12,317 nucleotides of DNA from Protaetiibacter sp. Its GTDB lineage: Bacteria; Actinomycetota; Actinomycetes; Actinomycetales; Microbacteriaceae. The position numbers and the translations under genes are program-made. Numbering within the stretch: position 1 is the stretch's first letter; each line of letters begins with the position of its first letter. The stretch lies in assembly GCA_030150265.1 (NCBI GenBank), contig JASLGG010000017.1:1-12317 (forward strand), read 5' to 3'. Positions 1 through 8,792 of the stretch are shown here, in pieces. Under the pieces are notes generated by a model. The model did no database searches, was not told the DNA's origin, and saw nothing but the letters and a program-made list of their open reading frames with translations.

Positions 1-1188
<1,188 letters not shown>

Positions 1189-1207
1189 GGTCTCTCTTTT
1201 CCTATCG

Positions 1208-2107
1208 TTACTTCGCCGAGCCGAGGGCGTCTGCGCCGCCCACGATCTCGGAAATCTGCTGGGTGATCTCCGCCTGGCGCGCGTTGTTCGCGAGGCGGGT
1301 GTAGTCGCGGATGAGCTTGTCGGCGTTGTCGCTCGCGGACTTCATCGCCTTCTGCGTGGCGGCCTGCTTGGACGCGGCCGACTGCAGCAGGGCGTTGAAG
1401 ATTCGCGACTCGATGTACACCGGCAGCAGCGCGTCGAGCGCCGCCTCGGGCTCGGGCTCGAACTCGTAGAGCGGGAAGATCTCGGCGTCGCCGGGCTCCT
1501 CCACGCCTTCCACGACCTCGAGCGGCAGGAGCCGCACGACCTCGGGCTCCTGCGTGAGCATCGAGACGAAGCGGTTGTAGACGATGTGGATCTCATCCAC
1601 GCCGCCCTCGGCCGTGTCCTGCACGAAGCGGGCCACGATCTCCGCGCCGATCTCCTGCGCCGTGCCGAAGCCCGGGGTGTCGGTGTCACCGATCCACGCG
1701 CGCTCCGGGGTGCGCTTGCGGAAGTTGAAGTAGCTCACGCCGCGGCGGCCGATCACGTAGTGGACGACCTCCTTCCCCTGCTCGGTGAGCAGGGTCGTGA
1801 GCTCCTCGCTCGCGCGCAGCACGTTCGCGTTGAACGCTCCCGCGAGGCCGCGATCCGAGGTGAAGACGACGACCGCGGCGCGCTCGATCTTCTCCGGCTC
1901 GGTCGTCAGCACGTGCGCCACGTTCGAGTAGGTCGCGACCGCCGAGACGGCGCGCGTGACCGCACGCGCATACGGCGCGGAGGCCGACACCCGCTGAAGC
2001 GCCTTCTGGATGCGGCTCGCCGCGATCAGCTCCATGGCACGGGTGATCTTCTTGGTCGTCTGGGCAGAGCGGATCTTCTGCCGGTAGACCCGAAGCTGGG
2101 CTCCCAT
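1208..2107 (-). CDS. atpG: ATP synthase F1 subunit gamma
   Basis: Central rotor stalk that turns inside the alpha3beta3 hexamer and couples it to the c-ring. The protein is 299 aa, a usual length for actinobacteria. The N-terminal coiled-coil helix starts MGAQLRVYRQKIRSAQTTKKITRAM, SDRGLAGAFN is at residues 84-93, and the C-terminal helix has the typical SASDNADKLIRDYTRLANNARQAEITQQISEIVGG pattern. An acidic, Pro-rich stretch (about residues 198-222) lies in the globular part. The ATG at 2107 is preceded by ACAGGAGAG, a good Shine-Dalgarno site at normal spacing. The 50-nt gap after atpA holds a strong hairpin (listed separately). Stop is TAA, unlike most neighbours, which use TGA. Confidence 0.97.
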   Translation of the reverse strand: MGAQLRVYRQKIRSAQTTKKITRAMELIAASRIQKALQRVSASAPYARAVTRAVSAVATYSNVAHVLTTEPEKIERAAVVVFTSDRGLAGAFNANVLRASEELTTLLTEQGKEVVHYVIGRRGVSYFNFRKRTPERAWIGDTDTPGFGTAQEIGAEIVARFVQDTAEGGVDEIHIVYNRFVSMLTQEPEVVRLLPLEVVEGVEEPGDAEIFPLYEFEPEPEAALDALLPVYIESRIFNALLQSAASKQAATQKAMKSASDNADKLIRDYTRLANNARQAEITQQISEIVGGADALGSAK

Positions 2108-2137
2108 GTCGTTCTCTCCTGTCGGGGTTCGTTACGG

Positions 2138-2157
2138 GCGCTGTCCGCCGAGGCGGA

Positions 2158-2164
<7 letters not shown>
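2138..2164 (-). promoter_or_regulatory. Intercistronic hairpin spanning the atpA stop codon
   Basis: On the coding strand GCGCTG-A-TCCGCC, loop TC, then GGCGGA-CAGCGC forms a 12-bp perfect stem with one bulged A, which belongs to the atpA TGA. No T-run follows (the next bases are CCGTAACG), so it does not look like an intrinsic terminator. It may affect mRNA processing or stability, or the alpha-to-gamma expression ratio. The pairing is seen in the sequence; the function is inferred. Confidence 0.55.
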
Positions 2165-3795
<1,631 letters not shown>

Positions 3796-3824
3796 GTCTC
3801 TTCCTTGGAGTGGTGCGTTCGGTG

Positions 3825-3839
3825 GCCGGGTCAGCCGGC
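3825..3839 (-). promoter_or_regulatory. Small hairpin over the atpH stop codon
   Basis: Coding strand GCCGG-CTGAC-CCGGC forms a 5-bp GC-only stem with the atpH TGA in the 5-nt loop. It is short, and chance is likely in DNA this GC-rich. It is listed because other atp gene ends carry hairpins too. Confidence 0.25.
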
Positions 3840-4622
3840 GAGGCGGATGCGGAGGTCGGCGAGGCGCGAGGCGACGGTTCCGTCGATGACGTCGTCGCCG
3901 AGCTGCACCCGGAGGCCGCCCACGATCGCGGGGTCGATGATGAGGTTGACGCGGAGCGTGTGCCCGTAGCGGGCGCCCAGCGACTTCTCGAGCGCGCCGA
4001 GCTGGGCGGCGGAGAGCGGGACCGCGGAGGTCACGGTCGCGACGATCGCCCCCGCGACGTCCGCGACGATGTCGGCGGCGCCGGAGAGCAGCTCGCCGAT
4101 GCGGCGGCCGCGCGGGCTCTGCACCAGGTGGCGCACGATCGCGACGGTTCCGGGCTGGGCCTTGCGGGCCAGCAGCGTGGTCACGAGCTCGGCCTTGGCC
4201 GAGGACTCGCCGAGCTTGCTGCCGACCGCGAGCTCGAGCTCGTGGTCGCTCGCGACGGCACGGCCGAAGGCGAAGATCTCACCCTCGATGCCGGCGCCGG
4301 CGCCCGCGGCCATCGCGATCGCGCGGATGCCGAGCTGCTCCACCCCGTCGACGAGCTCGTCCGGGCTGGACCAGCGCGCGGCCGCCGCATCCGCGAGGAC
4401 GCGGGCCGCGGCCGTGTCGAGCGAGCCGAAGATCGTCGACAGCAGAGCCGCCTTGCGCTCGGCCTCGACCGCGGGGTCGGCGAGCACGGAGCGCAGCTGC
4501 CCCGACGACTCGATCGCGCGCCCGGCGGCGAGCAGCTGCTCACCCGTGGCGAGGGTCACGCCCGTGGTGGCCGCGAGCTGTCGCTTCGCGGCCGCGAGCG
4601 CTTCGCGTGACGCCGAACCCAT
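3831..4622 (-). CDS. atpH: ATP synthase F1 subunit delta (long actinobacterial form)
   Basis: Peripheral-stalk subunit (OSCP homologue) that joins the top of F1 to the b subunits. At 263 aa it is much longer than the roughly 177-aa E. coli protein but normal for non-mycobacterial actinobacteria. The C-terminal part is diagnostic: RVNLIIDPAIVGGLRVQLGDDVIDGTVASRLADL. The N-terminal two-thirds are Ala-rich and helical, as in the OSCP-type bundle. The ATG at 4622 follows directly on the atpF TAG (TAGATG, no gap), so translation is probably coupled to atpF; a weak purine-rich site (AAGGCGGGCAAG) lies inside the end of atpF. It is not fused to a b-like domain, unlike the mycobacterial protein. Confidence 0.95.
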   Translation of the reverse strand: MGSASREALAAAKRQLAATTGVTLATGEQLLAAGRAIESSGQLRSVLADPAVEAERKAALLSTIFGSLDTAAARVLADAAAARWSSPDELVDGVEQLGIRAIAMAAGAGAGIEGEIFAFGRAVASDHELELAVGSKLGESSAKAELVTTLLARKAQPGTVAIVRHLVQSPRGRRIGELLSGAADIVADVAGAIVATVTSAVPLSAAQLGALEKSLGARYGHTLRVNLIIDPAIVGGLRVQLGDDVIDGTVASRLADLRIRLAG

Positions 4623-5177
4623 CTACTTGCCCGCCTTCGCCTTCTCGTCGGCCTCGAGATCCGCCAGGAAGCGGTCGACGAGGGCGCGCGCCTTGGCGTC
4701 GTCGGAGAGCGTCTCGCCGATCACGCCAGAGGCGAGGTCGAGGGCGAGGCTGCCGACCTCGGCGCGGAGCGACACGAGCGCTGCGGCGCGCTCGGCCTCG
4801 ATCTGCGCCTGGGCGTTCGCGGCGATGCGCGAGGCCTCGGCCTGCGCCTGCTCCTTGAGCTCGGCGAGGATCGCCTGGCCGTCGGTGCGAGCCTGATCGC
4901 GGATGCGGGCCGCCTCGGCACGGGCCTCGGCGAGCTGCGCCGTGTACTCGTCGCGAGCGGCGGCAGCGGCGGCCTGCGCCTCCTCCGCCTTCTTGAGCCC
5001 GCCCTCGATGGCCTCGGCACGGGCGTCGAGCGCCTTGTTGAGGCGGGGCACGACGAAGATGCCCACGACGATCAGCAACGCGACGAAGATGATCGACGAG
5101 TAGATGATGTCGTAGTCCGCGGGGATCAGCGGGTTGGGAGTGCCCTCCGCACGAACGTCGAGGAATGCGCGCAGCAT
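4623..5177 (-). CDS. atpF: ATP synthase Fo subunit b
   Basis: Membrane-anchored peripheral stalk subunit that holds the stator against rotation. The protein is 184 aa. A short N-terminal segment precedes one membrane helix (about residues 24-44, YDIIYSSIIFVALLIVVGIFVV). A long Ala/Glu/Arg-rich helix follows, typical of the right-handed b coiled coil (about 45-150). The C-terminal SLALDLASGVIGETL region is the usual delta-contacting part. The ATG at 5177 has a near-perfect Shine-Dalgarno site, AAGGAGGT, 4 nt upstream, which settles the start. It lies 31 nt after atpE. Only one b gene is present, with no b' copy, so a b homodimer is expected. The initiation region can fold into a hairpin (listed separately). 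Confidence 0.97.
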   Translation of the reverse strand: MLRAFLDVRAEGTPNPLIPADYDIIYSSIIFVALLIVVGIFVVPRLNKALDARAEAIEGGLKKAEEAQAAAAAARDEYTAQLAEARAEAARIRDQARTDGQAILAELKEQAQAEASRIAANAQAQIEAERAAALVSLRAEVGSLALDLASGVIGETLSDDAKARALVDRFLADLEADEKAKAGK

Positions 5178-5204
5178 CCCGACCTCCTTCAGTGAGTCCG
5201 GATG
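5175..5204 (-). promoter_or_regulatory. Hairpin at the atpF translation start with Shine-Dalgarno in the loop
   Basis: On the coding strand CATCC-G-GAC, then the 12-nt loop TCACTGAAGGAG, then GTC-G-GGATG forms an 8-bp stem with one G·G mismatch. The atpF ATG (5177-5175) sits in the 3' arm and most of the AAGGAGGT site lies in the loop. Such a layout could let ribosomes find the site but slow initiation. The fold is read from sequence; any regulatory effect is inferred. Confidence 0.4.
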
Positions 5205-5208
5205 GGGA

Positions 5209-5430
5209 TCAGGCGGGGGCGGTGAACGGGATGAAGCCCGTGGCGATCGCGACGAAGGCGAGCGCCTCGGTGAACGCGATGCCGAGGAACATCAGACCGG
5301 TGAGACGGCCCTGGAGCTCCGGCTGGCGGGCGACCGACTCGATGGTCTTGCCGACCACGAGGCCCACGCCGATGGCCGAGCCGATCGAGGCGAGGCCGAA
5401 TGCGATGGGGGCGAGGTATCCGACGATCAT
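5209..5430 (-). CDS. atpE: ATP synthase Fo subunit c (proteolipid ring)
   Basis: Forms the rotating c-ring in the membrane and carries protons. The protein is 73 aa, a normal length: two hydrophobic helices joined by the polar loop ARQPELQGR (R35-Q36-P37). The ion-binding carboxylate is E55 in GIAFTEALAF. Ala follows this Glu where Na+-type rings usually have Ser or Thr, and the first helix lacks the paired Gln at the expected place, so proton coupling is expected. The ATG at 5430 is preceded by an A-rich leader with AAAGGA 6 nt upstream, one of the clearest ribosome-binding sites in the window. This suits a subunit needed in many copies per complex. It lies 61 nt after atpB. Confidence 0.98.
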   Translation of the reverse strand: MIVGYLAPIAFGLASIGSAIGVGLVVGKTIESVARQPELQGRLTGLMFLGIAFTEALAFVAIATGFIPFTAPA

Positions 5431-5446
5431 GGGATTTCCTTTTCTT
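5431..5446 (-). promoter_or_regulatory. Strong A-rich ribosome-binding site of atpE
   Basis: Coding strand AAGAAAAGGAAATCCC lies just upstream of the atpE ATG. The AAAGGA core is 6 nt from the start codon. The purine- and A-rich run stands out against the GC-rich surroundings and resembles the unstructured translational enhancer known upstream of E. coli atpE. Enhancer function here is inferred. Confidence 0.6.
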
Positions 5447-5471
5447 TGATGGCTGGTGCGTGAGATGGATG

Positions 5472-5486
5472 GGTTCCGGCGGAACC
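5472..5486 (-). promoter_or_regulatory. Intercistronic hairpin between atpB and atpE
   Basis: Coding strand GGTTCC-GCC-GGAACC forms a perfect 6-bp stem with a 3-nt loop, 5 nt after the atpB stop codon. No T-run follows, so termination is unlikely. It may protect or process the downstream atpE message. The function is inferred. Confidence 0.4.
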
Positions 5487-5491
5487 GGAGG

Positions 5492-6334
5492 TCAGTGCTC
5501 GTCCGACAGCGACAGCTGGATGTAGACCGCGGCGAGGAAGGTGAAGACGTAGGCCTGCAGCACCCCGACCAGGATCTCGAAGACCGTGAACGCGGCGCCG
5601 AAGGCGAAGGTTCCGACGCCGAGAAGGCCGAGCAGGTTGCCGTCGGCGAACAGCAGGCTCACGAGGAAGAACTGCGTCGCCGAGAAGCAGAGCACGAGCA
5701 GCAGGTGGCCCGCGACCATGTTCATCAGGAGTCGCAGCACGAGCGTGACGGGCCGCAGGATGAACGTCGAGATGAACTCGATCGGCGTCACGATGATGTA
5801 CAGCGGCCACGGCACGCCCGCGGGGAACAGCGAGTTCTTGAAGTACTTCACGCCGAACTTGCGGATGCCCGCGTAGACGAACATCACGTACGAGACGACC
5901 GCGAGCACGAGCGGCGTGCCGATGACCGAGGTGCCCGCGATGTTCAGGAACGGGACGATGCCCGTGAGGTTGAGTCCCAGGATCAGGATGAACATCGCCA
6001 TCAGCGGCGCCATGAAGCGCTTGCCGTCCTTCTCACCGAGGGTCTCGATGACGATGTTGTTGCGGATGAAGCCCAGGATGAACTCGTTCGCGACCTGTCC
6101 GCGCCCGGGCACGACGCGCATGCGGCGCGTGGCGAGGAGCAGCCAGACGATGAGCAGCGCCGTGATGACGATGCGGATCATCATGATCCGGTTCATCTCG
6201 AAGGGCGTGCCGGCGAAGAAGATCGCGTCGGGGAAGAACTCGTTCAGCGACGGGCCGTGAAAGCCTCCGCTGTCATGGTCGTCGCCGAATCGGACCACGG
6301 GGATGAGGGCGGAAGCTAGCAGCGCTGACTCCAA
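5492..6334 (-). CDS. atpB: ATP synthase Fo subunit a
   Basis: Stator membrane subunit that forms the proton half-channels next to the c-ring. The protein is 280 aa from the TTG at 6334, with several hydrophobic helices. The essential arginine is R201 in VLRLLMNMVAGH, with N205 and H210, and the other conserved motif is VFEILVGVLQAYVFTFL (Q250). NEFILGFIRNNI (83-94) is also typical. The start is uncertain: TTG is the most upstream option in this frame, because the 42 nt before it hold no ATG or GTG and are then closed by a TGA. It has no clear Shine-Dalgarno site. An in-frame GTG at 6298 also lacks one. The choice alters only the first dozen residues ahead of helix 1. It lies 79 nt after the AtpI-like gene. 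Confidence 0.96.
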   Translation of the reverse strand: MESALLASALIPVVRFGDDHDSGGFHGPSLNEFFPDAIFFAGTPFEMNRIMMIRIVITALLIVWLLLATRRMRVVPGRGQVANEFILGFIRNNIVIETLGEKDGKRFMAPLMAMFILILGLNLTGIVPFLNIAGTSVIGTPLVLAVVSYVMFVYAGIRKFGVKYFKNSLFPAGVPWPLYIIVTPIEFISTFILRPVTLVLRLLMNMVAGHLLLVLCFSATQFFLVSLLFADGNLLGLLGVGTFAFGAAFTVFEILVGVLQAYVFTFLAAVYIQLSLSDEH

Positions 6335-6378
6335 ACTCGGGGCGTGCGACGACGCGGCGATGGATTGGGGTTGATCTC

Positions 6379-6387
6379 AGCCTATCA
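6379..6387 (-). promoter_or_regulatory. Possible extended -10 promoter element before atpB
   Basis: The coding strand reads TGATAGGCT, a TANNNT-type -10 (TAGGCT) directly preceded by TGA as in extended -10 promoters. It would give a leader of about 35-40 nt for atpB. No convincing -35 hexamer is seen 16-18 nt upstream. It sits in the widest gap of the window, where a separate atp promoter would make sense. Weak, inferred. Confidence 0.25.
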
Positions 6388-6396
6388 GGGCGCGGG

Positions 6397-6411
6397 GCGT
6401 GCTCGGCACGC
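6397..6411 (-). promoter_or_regulatory. Hairpin after the AtpI-like gene
   Basis: Coding strand GCGTGC-CGA-GCACGC forms a perfect 6-bp stem with a 3-nt loop, 2 nt after the stop codon of the AtpI-like gene. GC-rich sequence follows with no T-run, so it is not a canonical terminator. It could act as an attenuator, a Rho-independent pause or an mRNA end-protecting structure. The function is inferred. Confidence 0.35.
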
Positions 6412-6413
6412 GT

Positions 6414-6866
6414 TCAGCGCTTCTCCGCGTCGTCGCCCGGCAGCGGGACGTCGACGTAGGGGGTGCGCGAGCGCACGAAGGCGAGGGCGTCGACCACGAG
6501 GGAGCCGATCACCGCGACGATGACCGTCACGAAGAACACCCAGGGCTGCAGCCAGCCCTGGCCGCGCAGCCACGACATGAACACGAAGAACACGATGAGC
6601 TTGAGGAGCCAGACGCCGAGCACGATGCCGTAGAACACCGGGCTGTTCGGCTCGCCCTCGGTCACCCGCTGGGCGATCAGCATGCTGAGGGCCGTGAGCG
6701 CGAGGAAGGCGAAGGCGAGTGCCGCGCCGAGGAGGCCCGCCCACAGCCCGGGCAGCCCCGCGACGAGCAGGCCGACGCCTCCCGCGACGACGGCGAGGCC
6801 GGAGGCGAAGAGACCGCCCCAGCGCACGGCGTTGGCGAGGATCGGGCGGGGCGAGGAGCTCGTCAT
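6414..6866 (-). CDS. Small four-helix membrane protein, AtpI-like
   Basis: The protein is 150 aa from ATG at 6866, which overlaps the wecA-like stop as ATGA. AAGGA lies 9 nt upstream of this start. The same frame stays open further upstream, but that part is inside wecA in another frame. Four hydrophobic segments are visible at about residues 17-37, 41-64, 76-99 and 108-128. A Lys lies within the third (VWLLKLIVFF), and the tail is short and charged (DDAEKR). The size, topology and place just before atpB match the AtpI / ATP synthase protein I position. In M. tuberculosis the slot is held by Rv1303, a small conserved membrane protein. AtpI proteins are thought to help c-ring assembly or ion supply, but sequence similarity here is weak and the role is inferred mainly from position. 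Confidence 0.8.
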   Translation of the reverse strand: MTSSSPRPILANAVRWGGLFASGLAVVAGGVGLLVAGLPGLWAGLLGAALAFAFLALTALSMLIAQRVTEGEPNSPVFYGIVLGVWLLKLIVFFVFMSWLRGQGWLQPWVFFVTVIVAVIGSLVVDALAFVRSRTPYVDVPLPGDDAEKR

Positions 6867-8086
6867 GGTGCGGGGTCCTTGTCGGTGAGGGGCTCGTCGA
6901 CCGCAGCGGCGTCGAGCGGGTCGAAGCGGGCGAGGTCGTCGGCATCCGCGCTCTGCGCCGCGACCTCGACGGCCTTGCGACGACTGAGCGGCGCGAGCGT
7001 GACGACGGTGCACACCACGAGCCCGAAGACCGTGGCGAGGGCCGCCCACCAGGTGTCGATGAAGAGGAACAGCAGGCCGCCGAGGGAGGCTGCGGCGGTC
7101 CATGCGTAGAGGATCAGCACCGCGTGCAGGTGCGAGTGGCCCATGTCGAGCAGGCGGTGATGCAGGTGCTTGCGGTCGGCGCTGAACGGCGACTTGCCGG
7201 CGCGCAGCCGGCGGATCACGGCGAGGCCGAAGTCGAGGAACGGCACCACGAGGATCGCGAACGGAAGCAGCAGCGGGATGAGCGCCGGGAAGTACTGGCG
7301 CGGACTGCCGACCGTCTCGGTGAGCGCCTCGGGGTCGATCTGGCCGGTGACGGCGATCGTCGACGCCGCCATCAGCAGGCCCACGAGCAGGGCGCCGGCG
7401 TCGCCCATGAAGAGCCGCGCGGGATGCCAGTTGAGGGGCAGGAAGCCGAGGCAGGCGCCGATCAGGATCGCCGAGATGAGCTGGGCGAGGTTGAAGTAGT
7501 CGCTCTGCCCCGTGGGTCCGTAGGAGATCAGGTAGACGTAGACCGAGAAGGCGCCGTTCGCGATGATCGCGACACCCGCCACGAGCCCGTCGAGCCCGTC
7601 GATGAAGTTGATCGCGTTCATCACGAGCACGATCGCGAGCACCGTGATGACGAGCGACTGCCACGGCGCCAGCTGCACGATGACGCCCGGGAGCGGGAAC
7701 GACAGGAACTGGATGCCGCTCCAGGCGAGCAGCGCGGCCGCGAGCATCTGCCCGGCGAGCTTGGTGAGCCAGTCGAGGTCCCAGATGTCGTCGACGACGC
7801 CGATGGCGACGATCATGAACGCGGCCCCCAGCAGGCCCCAGATGTGGAGCGGCTGCGAGTAGACGAGCGCGAGCGGTGGCAGGAACGACCCGACCGCGAG
7901 GGCGGCGGCGACGCCGAGGAACATCGCCACGCCGCCGAGCCTCGGGGTCGGCCGGGTGTGCACGTCGCGCTCGCGGATCTTCGGGTAGAGCCGGTAGCGC
8001 GTCGAGAGCTTCCAGATCACCATCGACAGCGTGAAGGAGACGATGCCGGCGATGCCCGCGGTCGCCAGATAGAAGATCAGGCGCAT
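6863..8086 (-). CDS. wecA: Polyprenyl-phosphate GlcNAc-1-phosphate transferase (WecA/TagO-type)
   Basis: Integral membrane enzyme that moves GlcNAc-1-phosphate (or a similar sugar phosphate) from a UDP-sugar to a polyprenyl phosphate, starting a lipid-linked cell-envelope glycan. The protein is 407 aa with about 10-11 hydrophobic helices. Family motifs are intact: DVHTRPTPRLGG (41-52), the VDD magnesium pair (D99/D100), NAINFIDGLDG (157-167), MGDAG (227-231) and the DRKHLHHRL loop (304-312). The last is typical of WecA/TagO enzymes rather than MraY. An acidic cytoplasmic tail of about 40 residues ends the protein. ATG at 8086 overlaps the tsaC end by 10 nt, with GGGAG 7 nt before it. The same neighbour (rfe) precedes the atp operon in mycobacteria. 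The exact sugar and the polymer made cannot be read from sequence. Confidence 0.93.
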   Translation of the reverse strand: MRLIFYLATAGIAGIVSFTLSMVIWKLSTRYRLYPKIRERDVHTRPTPRLGGVAMFLGVAAALAVGSFLPPLALVYSQPLHIWGLLGAAFMIVAIGVVDDIWDLDWLTKLAGQMLAAALLAWSGIQFLSFPLPGVIVQLAPWQSLVITVLAIVLVMNAINFIDGLDGLVAGVAIIANGAFSVYVYLISYGPTGQSDYFNLAQLISAILIGACLGFLPLNWHPARLFMGDAGALLVGLLMAASTIAVTGQIDPEALTETVGSPRQYFPALIPLLLPFAILVVPFLDFGLAVIRRLRAGKSPFSADRKHLHHRLLDMGHSHLHAVLILYAWTAAASLGGLLFLFIDTWWAALATVFGLVVCTVVTLAPLSRRKAVEVAAQSADADDLARFDPLDAAAVDEPLTDKDPAP

Positions 8087-8754
8087 CGCTCGGCTCCCAC
8101 GACGCGGACGATCTCCTCGTCGGAGATCACGCCGTGGCGCACGATCCGCAGCTTGCCGTCGGGGTGCCCGAGGTTGGTGGCGTCGACGATCGTGGACGCG
8201 GTATGGGCGGCGGCATCCGGGTATGCCCCGCCCGCGACCCCGGCCTCGAGGTACACGGCGACGCTGTCGCCGAGCATCGCCTCGGCGTCGGCCGCGGTGA
8301 CGGCGGCCGGCTCCCCCGTGCGATTGGCGCTCGAGACGGCGAGCGGGCCGGTCTCGGCGAGCAGCTCGAGGGCCACCGGATCGGACGGCATCCGCAGTGC
8401 CACGGTGCCGCGCGTCTCGCCGAGGTCCCAGTCGAGCATCGCGCGGGAGCGCAGGATGACGGTGAGGCCGCCCGGCCAGAACTCGGCCACGAGGGCGCGC
8501 ACCTCCTCCGGCACCGGATCGGCAAGAGCCTCGAGCGCGGCGAGGCCCGGCACGAGCACGGGGGGCGGCGCGGTGCGGTCGCGGCCCTTCGCCTCCAGGA
8601 GCCGCTGAACGGCCGCCGGCGAGAAGGCGTCGGCGGCGACGCCGTAGACCGTGTCGGTGGGGATGACGACGAGCTCGCCGCGCGCGATCGCGCCGCGGGC
8701 GAGGCGCATCCCCGTCATCAGCTGCTCGGGGACGCCGGTGTCGTAGATCGCCAT
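8077..8754 (-). CDS. tsaC: L-threonylcarbamoyladenylate synthase (TsaC/Sua5/YrdC family)
   Basis: Makes threonylcarbamoyl-AMP from threonine, bicarbonate and ATP, the first step of t6A modification at position 37 of ANN-decoding tRNAs. The protein is 225 aa, a single YrdC domain without the extra Sua5 C-terminal domain. Visible are IPTDTVYGVAADAF (31-44), the KxR motif K56-G-R58, and SSAN (141-144) giving the expected Ser and Asn of the KRSN active-site set. The ATG at 8754 follows GGGG about 6 nt upstream. A 38-nt gap separates it from prmC, and its end overlaps wecA by 10 nt. The KxR segment runs on as KGRDRTAPPPVLV. The name is used for the bacterial activity; the domain length would also fit a ywlC/Sua5-short label. 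Confidence 0.93.
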   Translation of the reverse strand: MAIYDTGVPEQLMTGMRLARGAIARGELVVIPTDTVYGVAADAFSPAAVQRLLEAKGRDRTAPPPVLVPGLAALEALADPVPEEVRALVAEFWPGGLTVILRSRAMLDWDLGETRGTVALRMPSDPVALELLAETGPLAVSSANRTGEPAAVTAADAEAMLGDSVAVYLEAGVAGGAYPDAAAHTASTIVDATNLGHPDGKLRIVRHGVISDEEIVRVVGAERCA

Positions 8755-8792
8755 GGCATCCCCATCCTATGAGGGCGGAGCGGGGAGGTAGC

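Noticed and set aside
6885..7664. Upstream extension of the AtpI-like frame on the minus strand
   Set aside because: It lies inside wecA out of frame and is Arg/Ala/Pro low complexity. The ATG at 6866 with the ATGA overlap and AAGGA is the sensible start.
6719..8608. 629-codon open frame on the + strand opposite wecA and tsaC
   Set aside because: The product is Arg/Asp/Glu/His-rich low complexity, as expected for the complement of GC-rich genes. The minus-strand frames hold clear family motifs.
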